Assembly: GCF_006265225.1 (NCBI RefSeq)
Contig: NZ_VDCS01000016.1
Location: 26,645-90,644, forward strand
Direction: 5' to 3'
DNA: 64,000 bases
Source: Allotamlana fucoidanivorans
GTDB lineage: Bacteria; Bacteroidota; Bacteroidia; Flavobacteriales; Flavobacteriaceae
Below, one piece after another: positions 16,527 through 25,471 of this stretch (position 1 is the stretch's first letter; the number at the start of each line of letters is the position of its first letter). The notes under the pieces are model-generated. The model searched no databases, had not been told where the DNA came from, and was given only the letters and a program-made list of their open reading frames with translations. Made by a program: the position numbers and the translations under genes.

Positions 16527-19500
16527 TTAAGGTTTTTTAAGATCGTGTTGAATCGTTATTTTATCACCTTTGATCACAGCATCAATAAAATGAATTTCCT
16601 CATATGCTACCCCATGCAATTTTGCAGGGATCCAAGCAGGGGATAAACTTAATAAAGTCTCCAATGAATTATGTAAGCTTACGGTTATCTCTCCTTCAAT
16701 AATGTTTACATCACAGTCATGACAAAAGGTTTGGGCTTTGTCAATAACAAGCTTTCCTTCCTTGTTTATTTTGAAAATGAAAAGTGCTTCTTCATAACCT
16801 TTTTCGACATGTAATTCGAGTTTATTAAGCTCTTCCAATACCCAATCGACGAAAGTCAGATCACCATTAAATCTAGCAATTTCATAGATCTGGTTCTGTG
16901 TTATCATTTTACCATGATCCCATGAACTTTCCGAAATAATACCTTTTTCCTCTAACATCCCCTTCCCATGTTGTTTGTCAGCCTGCCACTCCCCATCATA
17001 ATTGAACCCGTCCAATCTGGTAAATTGCCCCTGACCTTCTCTTAGGCCATTCTTCCATTCACCTTCATAGACATCTCCATTAGCATAGGACATTTTACCT
17101 TGTCCATTATATTTACCATCTTTCCATTCACCTGAATAAATTTGTCCACTAAGCCAGGTAAAACTTCCATGTCCGTTTCTTTTATCATCTTTCCATTCGC
17201 CTGTATAAACCTTACCATCAGGCCAGGTATATATTCCAAAGCCACTTTTATAGTTTTCTTGCCATTCTCCTTCATAAACATCTCCATCGGCATAAGTCTT
17301 TTTTCCTTGACCGTGTTTTTGTAAATACCTATTAACGGTACCTACATATAAACTTCCGTCATCATATTTTTTAGAAACATCGTCTAGTATTCCTGGTCGT
17401 TCGGTGGCATAATAAGAATTATTGATAGACTCTAACCACTGTTTTACATAGGAAGTAAGTTGTTCTTCATTGGCAAGTCCTGTAAATACTTTACCCGCAT
17501 TATTACCACTATGTGTCATACTATTATAGACATTCAATAAATTATTAGGAGAAATACCGTGTTCATGTAAATTGTTTGAAACCTCATAGAAGCTTTCCAG
17601 GTCATTAAATTTAATAAGCCTGTAGGAAGGCAGCTTTGATCTTACCAAATGAACGGTATACTCCTTGGATTCACTGACCGGGGTGTAATGTAAGGCCTTG
17701 TATTTATATTTCAAGGTTGGGGTTTCGTAGGCCACTTTTACACGGTCTTTATAATTGTATGTCACCAAAGTAGAGGGTATAAAATACCCGGTTTTCAGGT
17801 CTCTTAACTTAATTTGAAAATCGGGTTCTCCAATTCTATCTGATGGTTGTGCATTTATGGGATGGGCTTGTAATTTATTAGTAACTAGAGCATTGTTTAT
17901 ATCTTGTTCGTTGAATACAATTTCATATTTCCCTACCTCAATTCTTGGGTTAGTAATCGTTTCATAAATTTCTTCTTTTATCTTTGAGTTACCAGCCAAC
18001 TCTTTTATAGGAGTGCCGAACTCTAATAATTCATAAACACGCTGGTTGAAAGTCCTATTGTGGGAGCCTGTCAATAATAGGTCCTTGCCTGTACTACCAC
18101 CAATTAAGTAATTTTTGTCTGTACTTTCAACAAATTTTTGCTTAACCCCTCCAATTTTTACGCTTACCTTTTGACTCAAAGTTGGTGGATTTACCCAGTT
18201 ATTATTAAAAATTTTATTGGAGGTAAATAACTTGGTGTCATCCTCGTCAGCGAGAGAAAGTCTGATATATCTATTGTCAGAAAATAAAATGAGAACATTA
18301 ATTTCATCATATTGATTAGGCGATTGTCCTTTTTGAGGTAATTTCTTATAGTAATAAACAGCAACGGCATTGTTAGATAAATATGTAATGTTTTCTTTTA
18401 TGTTGTTTATCCTTTGTGTGTATGCATCATTGTTGTTTTTGAAGGAGGCCGAGGCATCTTCCATAGCTAATCGGCTAAATTCCTGCTTTAAAGACCATAT
18501 AGCACTTACTAATTTCGATTGAAAACCATTATACATACCCAAGCTAAAAGTAAGTTTATGGGGCAGCGTATAACGCCTATTTGCAGCTTTTACTTTTTTA
18601 GTCTCGTTTCTAAATTTGTATGAAGGCAAATAATTACCAGAGGCAATGGTTGTGCTGTTTTTCCAGAAAATTTTTCTTTTTATTGACTCGATATTGGTGT
18701 CAAAATCTAAGGTCATTATTGAGCTTACCGTATGTTTAATAGGAGAGATTTCATCATGATCAAGCGAGGTTTTTACAATCTCTTGATTTACTTCTAGAAT
18801 TAATGTATTCCCTTTAAAATAGGCCCGCTGAATGGTTTGATGAACTATCATATAATCATATCTTAAAGTAGAGGTGTAATATATGTCTTGATAACCAGCT
18901 GATACAGCTAGAATCCTTTTTTTTAGAGCGACTACATTGCTGCTTACAGGAAAGTTAATGTCTAGATTTTTAGAAAATGCCGTGTTAAAAATATCGTTCT
19001 GTTTATCAATTTCTTTCATTTTCTGAGAAAAGTTTTCTTTATAGCTGCGCCTGGCATTGCTTTGTTCACGTTCTTTAGCCTCTTTTTCTAGTCTTTTTCT
19101 TTCAATACCATCTAAAATAGATTTTCCAAGGGCATTAAGTGAATTTTCTAATTGTTTCGAAGAGGTTTCCATCTGGACGTCCTGTTGAACCATGTTATAA
19201 GAATCCGCTTCCGAAATCCCCGAATATCTATACGAATAGAAATTTGTTTTTTTCAAAGCTTCATGCATGGCCATTTGCACTTCGAAGTTGGAAAGTTCTA
19301 ATTCATCCATATTGGTTAAGTAGATTTTGGTTTCAGCATCTTCGGCTTCTTTGGTTCTTCTTTCGATTTCTTCCCAATATTTAGCTGTTTTTTCTTTCTC
19401 AGCAATTTTGTAAGCTTCTACTTCACGTTTTACTTCTTCACTTTGCATTTTTAGTCTAGCATTATGAGCCCTCCTTTCTTCTTCGGTCATTCCACTTTCA

Positions 19501-19589
19501 GCGGGAACAACTGTTGGTGTCTCAGATTGAGCAATGCACAAAAATGATGTTAGGATAAAAAAACTGAAAAATAGTAGTTTAGCTTTCAT
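16527..19589 (-). CDS. Large secreted MORN-repeat protein of unknown function
   Basis: A 1020-residue exported protein. A signal peptide covers residues 1-20 (ending FLCIAQ), followed by a Glu/Lys/Arg-rich helical stretch (about 30-200, such as EERRAHNARLKMQSEEVKRE). A long region to about residue 740 is not recognised. Six MORN repeats occupy about residues 748-882 (YEGEWQENYKSGFGIYTWPD, YTGEWKDDKRNGHG and so on). The final ~100 residues (LFIFKINKEGKLVID, SPAWIPAKLHGVAYEE) resemble a TonB_C-like fold. MORN repeats in bacteria are often surface or scaffold modules; the function here is unknown. A TonB_C/LRR remnant follows 5 bases downstream. The protein is probably periplasmic or surface-bound. 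Confidence 0.8.
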   Translation of the reverse strand: MKAKLLFFSFFILTSFLCIAQSETPTVVPAESGMTEEERRAHNARLKMQSEEVKREVEAYKIAEKEKTAKYWEEIERRTKEAEDAETKIYLTNMDELELSNFEVQMAMHEALKKTNFYSYRYSGISEADSYNMVQQDVQMETSSKQLENSLNALGKSILDGIERKRLEKEAKEREQSNARRSYKENFSQKMKEIDKQNDIFNTAFSKNLDINFPVSSNVVALKKRILAVSAGYQDIYYTSTLRYDYMIVHQTIQRAYFKGNTLILEVNQEIVKTSLDHDEISPIKHTVSSIMTLDFDTNIESIKRKIFWKNSTTIASGNYLPSYKFRNETKKVKAANRRYTLPHKLTFSLGMYNGFQSKLVSAIWSLKQEFSRLAMEDASASFKNNNDAYTQRINNIKENITYLSNNAVAVYYYKKLPQKGQSPNQYDEINVLILFSDNRYIRLSLADEDDTKLFTSNKIFNNNWVNPPTLSQKVSVKIGGVKQKFVESTDKNYLIGGSTGKDLLLTGSHNRTFNQRVYELLEFGTPIKELAGNSKIKEEIYETITNPRIEVGKYEIVFNEQDINNALVTNKLQAHPINAQPSDRIGEPDFQIKLRDLKTGYFIPSTLVTYNYKDRVKVAYETPTLKYKYKALHYTPVSESKEYTVHLVRSKLPSYRLIKFNDLESFYEVSNNLHEHGISPNNLLNVYNSMTHSGNNAGKVFTGLANEEQLTSYVKQWLESINNSYYATERPGILDDVSKKYDDGSLYVGTVNRYLQKHGQGKKTYADGDVYEGEWQENYKSGFGIYTWPDGKVYTGEWKDDKRNGHGSFTWLSGQIYSGEWKDGKYNGQGKMSYANGDVYEGEWKNGLREGQGQFTRLDGFNYDGEWQADKQHGKGMLEEKGIISESSWDHGKMITQNQIYEIARFNGDLTFVDWVLEELNKLELHVEKGYEEALFIFKINKEGKLVIDKAQTFCHDCDVNIIEGEITVSLHNSLETLLSLSPAWIPAKLHGVAYEEIHFIDAVIKGDKITIQHDLKKP

Positions 19590-19628
19590 GTATTTTGATT
19601 TAAGTTAATTTTTGGTTAAGCACTGTCG

Positions 19629-19943
19629 CTAGCAACTCTGAGTGGATTCGAAGGCCTGCCCTGAGCGAAGTTGAAGAGTAGTCGAATGCTCTCCATTAAA
19701 AAGAAAATCAGTAATCTCATAAGTAACTATGGAAACTTGTATTTCAACCTCGTTTTTTCCTGGATTATTAGCTCTTGCTTTTACAGTTGCTCTGTAACTA
19801 TAAGTCCCCTGGTTGGCAGATAAACCAACATTTAGACAATCGCCTACATTCTCAATAAACTGAGTGAAAGAGATTGAAGATGATAAAGAGAGAAAAAGAA
19901 TAGCAAAATAGTGTTTGCTTAGTTTGGGTAAAAAAGATTGCAT
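19629..19943 (-). CDS. Small secreted protein, possibly truncated
   Basis: A 104-residue ORF with a signal peptide (about residues 1-27, ending ISFTQ), then NVGDCLNVGLSANQGTYSYR and a short beta-rich stretch. I do not recognise it. Its last ~15 codons (from LQLRSGQAFEST) fall inside a REP-like sequence element, so the original 3' end was probably replaced and the natural C-terminus lost. It lies upstream of and in the same direction as the MORN gene, 39 bases away, and could be co-transcribed with it. Confidence 0.5.
   Translation of the reverse strand: MQSFLPKLSKHYFAILFLSLSSSISFTQFIENVGDCLNVGLSANQGTYSYRATVKARANNPGKNEVEIQVSIVTYEITDFLFNGEHSTTLQLRSGQAFESTQSC
19640..19690. repeat. REP-like element (TTCGAA / CTGCCCTGAGCGAAG type)
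   Basis: The plus strand contains GGATTCGAAGGCCTGCCCTG followed by AGCGAAGTTGAAGAGTAGTC. This resembles short intergenic repeats of the GCCCTGAGCGAAGTCGAA type seen in many bacterial genomes. It overlaps the end of the small secreted ORF. Only one copy is in this window, so the repeat nature is inferred from memory of such elements. Confidence 0.4.
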
Positions 19944-20177
19944 TAATATTACTTTTTAATAGTTGTGGTAAATAAATTATTATGTGTTATTAGAAATTGT
20001 ATATCAGTTAATTTTTATCGTATTGTTGATTATTGTTACAAATTAAAAAAAATCATATAAATTAATTAATATTGGGATAAATTAAGATTTTACTTTCAAA
20101 ATAATATATATGTTTCTTCATATTTACAGAATCATAATTTTATACCGAGTAATTAGATAAAATCGACAGAAATACAT

Positions 20178-20627
20178 ATGCAAACACGCGACTATGACTG
20201 CTATATACTAATTGAAGCCCTAAAAGGTTTTAGACTGCTTAATGAAGATTTTACAGCTGTAATTCCTGCTCAAGAGACTAACGGTTACACCAATTTGTAT
20301 GCAAATAGCATAGCGGTTAGTTTTTTGCATGATATGGAAGACGAGCAGTTAAACGCCATTCACTTTTTTGAAGACCACCAGAAAACCATAATCGATACCA
20401 TATCAGCTCACCTTTCAAAAACCTTTAAAGACCCTAAAAAGGAGTTAGGACTTGATTGCATAAACATTTTAAACGAGCATAAAGACGGTATCTGTTATGT
20501 TGCCTACCGCTTTTTGGATGCTTCAGGAAATAAATTTTATGTTAAGCTTCACAAAAACAAAGTAATTAATAATCGTAATTTTTTTTTAAGGTTTTTAAAC
20601 AAGATATACAATACTATATATTCTTAA
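20178..20627 (+). CDS. Hypothetical cytoplasmic protein
   Basis: A 149-residue protein I do not recognise. It has no signal peptide or membrane segment. It contains an acidic central region (FLHDMEDEQLNAIHFFEDHQ), a mixed alpha/beta pattern and a strand-rich end (GICYVAYRFLDASGNKFYVK). The ATG at 20178 follows a very AT-rich 234-base divergent gap. Its stop is only 8 bases from the end of the convergent carbonic anhydrase gene, and no clear terminator separates them. The composition matches its neighbours, so it looks like a real gene, but there is no evidence for a function. Confidence 0.7.
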   Translation: MQTRDYDCYILIEALKGFRLLNEDFTAVIPAQETNGYTNLYANSIAVSFLHDMEDEQLNAIHFFEDHQKTIIDTISAHLSKTFKDPKKELGLDCINILNEHKDGICYVAYRFLDASGNKFYVKLHKNKVINNRNFFLRFLNKIYNTIYS

Positions 20628-20635
20628 TATTACCT

Positions 20636-21154
20636 CTATTCTTCCTTAAACCAACTGGAGTATAAAATATAATTATCGGCTATACGATTAATTTCTCCTG
20701 AAATTAAATCTTTACTAATATCTTTAATCTTTTTTGCAGGAACTCCTGCATATATACTACCTGATTCTACTTTAGTGCCTTTGGTTAAAACCGCGCCTGC
20801 GGCAATAATACTATTAGACTCCACAACACAATCATCCATTACTATACTACCCATACCAATAAGTACATTATCGTGAATAGTACAGCCATGAACCAAGGCA
20901 TTATGCCCAATGGACACGTGATTTCCAATGGTGGTTGGCGATGTTTTATACGTACAGTGAATAACGGCACCGTCTTGAACATTGACCTTATCCCCCATTT
21001 TTATAAAGTGTACATCACCGCGTAAAACCGCATTAAACCATATACTACATTGGTTTCCCATAACAACATCTCCTACAATGGTAGCATTTTCAGCAACATA
21101 ACAATTGCTCGGTATTTTTGGTATTTTCCCCTTTACAGATTTTATTACTGGCAT
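20636..21154 (-). CDS. Gamma-carbonic anhydrase family protein (YrdA/PaaY-like)
   Basis: A 172-residue hexapeptide-repeat protein of the gamma-carbonic anhydrase family. The left-handed beta-helix is visible as repeated I/V-G-x-x units (NATIVGDVVMGNQCSIWFNA, VSIGHNALVHGCTIHDNVLI). His residues in DVHFIKMG, VIHC, GHNALVHG are the usual zinc ligands. Members include true carbonic anhydrases and acyltransferase-like proteins of uncertain activity, so the reaction is not certain. The gene is the last of a three-gene unit, 11 bases after the response regulator. Confidence 0.9.
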   Translation of the reverse strand: MPVIKSVKGKIPKIPSNCYVAENATIVGDVVMGNQCSIWFNAVLRGDVHFIKMGDKVNVQDGAVIHCTYKTSPTTIGNHVSIGHNALVHGCTIHDNVLIGMGSIVMDDCVVESNSIIAAGAVLTKGTKVESGSIYAGVPAKKIKDISKDLISGEINRIADNYILYSSWFKEE

Positions 21155-21165
21155 AATTTTATTTT

Positions 21166-21903
21166 TTATTTAAAATAAGATAACAATTCAGATTTTTTTG
21201 ATGCTGAAACCATAATTTCTTTTCCACTGCTTAACAATACGTGCCCACCTTTACCCTTCACATATTTTACTACCTCACTTACATTTACCATATACGATTT
21301 ATGCACACGTGCAAACCCTACACCTTTTAAGGCATCTTCAAAATATTTTAGCGTTTTACTTACTAGCTTCTTTTTACCATTTACAAGATAAATCTCTGTG
21401 TAATTATCATCCGCTTTACAATATAAAATTTCAGAAGTATTAAGAATTTCAAATCCATCTAATTGAGGAATGGTAATTTTACCAGACACTCTCTTCTTAA
21501 TTTTTGAAACTAACACTTGATGATGCAATGCGGCTTCTTTTTTCCTGATTTCGGCTACATAATCAACCGCTTTTATAAGTTCATCAATGGAAATAGGCTT
21601 CATTAAATAGTAAGATGCATGGGCGTTTAAGGCTTCAATGGCGTAATTATTGTACGCTGTAACAAATATAGTTTCAAAATCAACATCTCCTACTTTTTCT
21701 AGTAAATCAAACGCATTTCCATAAGGCATTTCAACATCAAGAAACACAAGATCTACATCCTTGTTTCTAATTAAAACGAGTGCCTCATCCACATTTTCTG
21801 CTTCACCTAAAACACAAACATTAGGACAATATTTTTTCAAATAATTCTTTAAAATAGCTCTGCTGGTTTGCTCATCTTCTACAATTATAGCTTTCAAATC
21901 CAT
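21166..21903 (-). CDS. LytTR-family response regulator
   Basis: A 245-residue two-domain regulator. The receiver domain (about residues 1-120) has the acidic pair Glu9/Asp10, the phosphoacceptor Asp56 in LVFLDVEMP, and the conserved Lys in YLMKPIS. The C-terminal LytTR DNA-binding domain (about 140-245) has ILYCKADDNYTEIYLVNGKK and ARVHKSYMVN. LytTR regulators bind DNA as beta-strand proteins and usually pair with LytS-type kinases. The partner kinase gene ends one base upstream (its stop at 21904), so the two form a two-component system with coupled translation. Confidence 0.95.
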   Translation of the reverse strand: MDLKAIIVEDEQTSRAILKNYLKKYCPNVCVLGEAENVDEALVLIRNKDVDLVFLDVEMPYGNAFDLLEKVGDVDFETIFVTAYNNYAIEALNAHASYYLMKPISIDELIKAVDYVAEIRKKEAALHHQVLVSKIKKRVSGKITIPQLDGFEILNTSEILYCKADDNYTEIYLVNGKKKLVSKTLKYFEDALKGVGFARVHKSYMVNVSEVVKYVKGKGGHVLLSSGKEIMVSASKKSELLSYFK

Positions 21904-24084
21904 TTAATTCTTCTTTAACGTTACCTCTACTTTTGTGCCTACATCTTCATGAGTTGATAAATCTGTAATTAAAACACGTACCTTATCTTTATACATATTA
22001 TTTAAAATAGACACGCGTTTTTTTATATTTCCCATGCCCCTTGAATTCTGTTTTTTCTGATGTTCTGATTTTAAAGATTTTGACTTTGCTCTCCCTATAC
22101 CGTCATCAGAAATTGTAATCTGAATTTCATCTGTAGTCTTTTGCGCTATGGCTATCTTTAAAATCCCTTTTTGTTTTTTGTAACGCAACCCATGCCACAC
22201 AGCATTCTCTATATAAGGTTGCAACAACATAGGCGGAATAACAAAATCATTTATAGCTATACTGTCATCAACATGTATTTGATAATCAAACTTATCTTTA
22301 AATCTAAAATGCTCTAATTGAACGTATAATTTAAGCAATTCAAGTTCATTTTCTAATGGAATAAAATCTTGCTCGCTATTCTCAAGAACAGCACGCATGA
22401 GTAAGGAAAAATCGGTTAAATATTTATTGGCAGTACGTTCATCATTCATTGCAATAAAACTATTTACAGAATTAAGCGCATTAAAAATAAAATGCGGATT
22501 CATCTGGCTTCGTAAGCTTTTTAAAGCCAATAAATTATTAGCCAAACGTTGTTGTTTAATGTATTTAAACATAAAAACACCAGCAACCAACAGCAATACA
22601 ACACCTCCTATTAATGAATAAATAACGAGCTTTTGACGTTTTGTTTGCTCAACCGATAATTGATATTTACTTTGCGACAGTTCACGATCACTCTCTAAAC
22701 TTAAAATTCTGTTTTGCTTATTGATGATATCTTTACTTAAGCGACTAGCTTGCGATATTTCTTGTTCTCGCTTTATATACAGTTTATCTACCAGTTCAAC
22801 ATAATCTTGATAGGCGGCCAACGCTTTATCAAATTGCCCGGCATCTCGGTACACTTCAGATAATTTTCTGGTAGCGTCTTTTTGAACAATTAAATCCGAT
22901 TTTTTATCAGCCTCCTCTATACTTTTTTCCAAATAAGGAATAGCATTATTAAAATCACTTTGAGAGGCGTACGCCTTTCCTATTTTATAATTCTGTTTTT
23001 GAGAAGTAAGACTACTTTCGTTATCTAAAACTGCATCTTCTTCTATATCATCGAGCTCATTTAAAACTTCTTTTCTAAGTTCTATTTCACCTGAAAAATT
23101 ATTGGTTTCATTTCTAAACTCAGCTACTTTGGCTTTCTCTTGAACAGCGCGCTTTTTATTTTCGGTGTTAGCCAATTGCATTGATTTTTCAAAATAAGCC
23201 TCAGCTTGTTCAACCTTACCTTCCTCTTTGTACACTTGCGCTATTTTTGAGTTTAAATCGGTAATCTTAGGTTTTACTAAATGTTTCTTTGCTTTATTTA
23301 ATCCCAAATTATAGGCATTTAGCGCTTCTTTAAACTTTTTAATCTGCACGTTGATGTCTCCTATACCTTCATAGAGTTCTATATGCTGCCCAGGAGAAAG
23401 ATTCCTTTTAGCAATATTATGATAGATGGTTAAACTTTCCTGATAGTTTTTATTCTGCCTGTATGCCCTGGCTAACTTAAGTTTTACCACATTTGATTCT
23501 TGACTTTGTAAACTTATGCGATAATTTGACGCTGCCAAATCATATTGTTTCCAGTAGAAATGAATATCACCTAAAACTTCATACACCTCACTATTCTCTT
23601 TTACCGATTTACTTTCGGTTAAAGCATCTCCAACAAACTGAATACTCTTTTTAGCATCCTTTTTCAAATAGACTTGCGCTGAATCTATTAAAGATTTAAA
23701 GGGTGTTTCATCAGTATATGATACTTCTTTTAATTGAGGACTTTTACTTGACTTATCGGTGTCTGGTTCAACTTCAACACGTATCCTGTCATTATTTCGT
23801 ATTGTATAATAAACGGTTTCAAAATCAATATGTCTTATAATGAGCTCATCCCCTATTTTAACTTTTATTCTAAATTCACCAAAACTATCGGTGGTGGTAT
23901 ATCCGCCTTCACTCACTTCAATATTTACATTTGGAATAGGAGCTCTTGAATCGCTTTCAATAACAGATCCGTGTACTTCAAATCTTTCATCTTGTCTAGA
24001 TAACCTATTGCCCACCTGCCCCTCTACCAACAAAGCATGGCAAAGAAAAAGAACACTTACTATATGTTTTATTACTCGCGGCAT
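21904..24084 (-). CDS. LytS-type sensor histidine kinase with TPR repeats and N-terminal carboxypeptidase-regulatory-like domain
   Basis: A 726-residue membrane kinase. After a signal peptide (about 1-22) comes a carboxypeptidase-regulatory-like beta-sandwich (residues 33-105, EVHGSVIESDSRAPIPNVNI), the module usual in SusC-type receptors. Several TPR repeats follow (about 130-440; YEVLGDIHFYWKQYDLAASN). A coiled coil and one membrane segment (about 485-508) lead to a His_kinase domain with the phosphoacceptor His531 in QMNPHFIFNALNS. The HATPase region follows with PYIENAVWHGL and SDDGIGRA. The sensor part is therefore periplasmic. It is co-transcribed with the LytTR regulator (adjacent stop and start). 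Confidence 0.92.
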   Translation of the reverse strand: MPRVIKHIVSVLFLCHALLVEGQVGNRLSRQDERFEVHGSVIESDSRAPIPNVNIEVSEGGYTTTDSFGEFRIKVKIGDELIIRHIDFETVYYTIRNNDRIRVEVEPDTDKSSKSPQLKEVSYTDETPFKSLIDSAQVYLKKDAKKSIQFVGDALTESKSVKENSEVYEVLGDIHFYWKQYDLAASNYRISLQSQESNVVKLKLARAYRQNKNYQESLTIYHNIAKRNLSPGQHIELYEGIGDINVQIKKFKEALNAYNLGLNKAKKHLVKPKITDLNSKIAQVYKEEGKVEQAEAYFEKSMQLANTENKKRAVQEKAKVAEFRNETNNFSGEIELRKEVLNELDDIEEDAVLDNESSLTSQKQNYKIGKAYASQSDFNNAIPYLEKSIEEADKKSDLIVQKDATRKLSEVYRDAGQFDKALAAYQDYVELVDKLYIKREQEISQASRLSKDIINKQNRILSLESDRELSQSKYQLSVEQTKRQKLVIYSLIGGVVLLLVAGVFMFKYIKQQRLANNLLALKSLRSQMNPHFIFNALNSVNSFIAMNDERTANKYLTDFSLLMRAVLENSEQDFIPLENELELLKLYVQLEHFRFKDKFDYQIHVDDSIAINDFVIPPMLLQPYIENAVWHGLRYKKQKGILKIAIAQKTTDEIQITISDDGIGRAKSKSLKSEHQKKQNSRGMGNIKKRVSILNNMYKDKVRVLITDLSTHEDVGTKVEVTLKKN

Positions 24085-24295
24085 TGACTTAAAATATCAT
24101 AGATAAACATACGCACTTTCATTGGTTTATTAAAATACTTAAAAGTGAAATACTACTGTTTTTACTCTAAAAATATAGCGGTTAATCATTCTTAGATAAG
24201 CTTCACGCATTGATAAGCATAATATACGCATTCCTACTTTTAAAAAAATATTGTTCGTGGTAGCTTTAAACTATTAATCAAAAAACCTAAACCTT

Positions 24296-25432
24296 ATGAA
24301 AACGTATTCTGTATTCTTATTATTTTGCTTTGGGCTTTATGCTCCGCACATGCAAGCCAAATCAAAGGCTTCTTTTACGATTCAAAACACTGAGCCTAAT
24401 GAAACTCATTTTATTAAGGTAGCTCTTCTTTTGGATACAAGCAATAGCATGGATGGATTAATTAATCAGGCCAAATCACAACTATGGGATATTGTCAACA
24501 CGCTTTCATATGCTAAATGCGGCACTACAAAACCAAATTTACAAATCGCTTTATATGAATACGGCAATGATAATTTGAGTTCAAAAGAAGGCTATATTAA
24601 ACAGGTGCTTCCTTTTGGTAATGATTTAGATGATATATCTGAAGCGCTTTTTTCACTTACCACAAATGGAGGTGAAGAATACTGCGGACAAGTGATTCAA
24701 ACCTCCATAAAACAACTGGATTGGGGCAAAAACCCAGACGATTTAAAACTTATTTTTATTGCAGGCAATGAGCCTTTCAACCAAGGTAAAATCAGCTATA
24801 AAAATGTTGCTTTGCAAGCAAAAGAAAAACACATTACTATTAACACCATATTTTGCGGTAATTATAACCAAGGAATCTCATCACTTTGGAAAGACGGTGC
24901 CGATTTAACTCATGGTAATTACGCCGCCATAAACTCTAACAAAGCCACAGTATACATTACTTCTCCTTATGATGATGCTATTTTAATTTTAAACAAAAAA
25001 CTCAACCAAACCTATGTGAGCTACGGAACAAAAGGTCGTTATAAAAAAAGTATGCAGGAAGCACAAGACCGAAATGCGAATAAATATAGTAAAACCAATG
25101 CCGTAAAACGTGCCATAAGTAAAAGTTCTCATTTGTATAAAAATGAATCGTGGGATTTAGTAGACGCTGAAGCCTTAGACGAAGTGGTTATTGAATCTAT
25201 TTCTGATGATGCCTTACCTGATGAACTAAAAGGAAAATCAAAAGCAGACATTAAATCTTATATTGATGCAAAACGACAAGAACGCGAATCTATTCAACAA
25301 GAAATTCAAAAACTAAATAAAAAGCGAAACGATTACGTTTTAAAGCAACAAAAAGAAACCAACAACGGTCTTGAACATGTTATGATTCAAGCGATAAAAA
25401 ATCAAGCTAAAAAAAAGAATTATATCTGGTAG
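24296..25432 (+). CDS. Secreted VWA domain protein
   Basis: A 378-residue exported protein. A signal peptide (about residues 1-21, ending HMQAK) is followed by a von Willebrand A domain (about 40-230) with an intact metal-ion adhesion site, DTSNS at residues 47-51, plus conserved Thr and Asp positions in later strands (TTNGGEEYCGQ). The C-terminal third is a Lys/Glu-rich helical tail. VWA domains bind partner proteins through a metal; the partner is unknown. It is divergent from the LytS/LytTR operon across 211 bases and stands alone, ended by a terminator shared with the convergent PorP-like gene. Confidence 0.88.
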   Translation: MKTYSVFLLFCFGLYAPHMQAKSKASFTIQNTEPNETHFIKVALLLDTSNSMDGLINQAKSQLWDIVNTLSYAKCGTTKPNLQIALYEYGNDNLSSKEGYIKQVLPFGNDLDDISEALFSLTTNGGEEYCGQVIQTSIKQLDWGKNPDDLKLIFIAGNEPFNQGKISYKNVALQAKEKHITINTIFCGNYNQGISSLWKDGADLTHGNYAAINSNKATVYITSPYDDAILILNKKLNQTYVSYGTKGRYKKSMQEAQDRNANKYSKTNAVKRAISKSSHLYKNESWDLVDAEALDEVVIESISDDALPDELKGKSKADIKSYIDAKRQERESIQQEIQKLNKKRNDYVLKQQKETNNGLEHVMIQAIKNQAKKKNYIW

Positions 25433-25437
25433 TAAAA

Positions 25438-25465
25438 AAAGAGGTTCTCATTATGAAACCTCTTT
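25438..25465. terminator. Bidirectional terminator between the VWA and PorP-like genes
   Basis: AAAGAGGTT (25438-25446) pairs perfectly with AACCTCTTT (25457-25465) around a 10-base loop. The minus-strand reading is followed by a T-run, so it is strongest for the PorP-like gene; the plus-strand tail is weaker. Confidence 0.8.
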
Positions 25466-25471
25466 ACTTAT

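Noticed and set aside
17042..17293. An 83-aa minus-strand reading frame inside the MORN-repeat region
   Set aside because: It is an out-of-frame translation of the repetitive MORN codons and has no independent support.
20042..20120. AT-rich stretch as an origin or phage attachment site
   Set aside because: No repeat boxes, no integrase and no tRNA nearby; it is ordinary AT-rich intergenic DNA.
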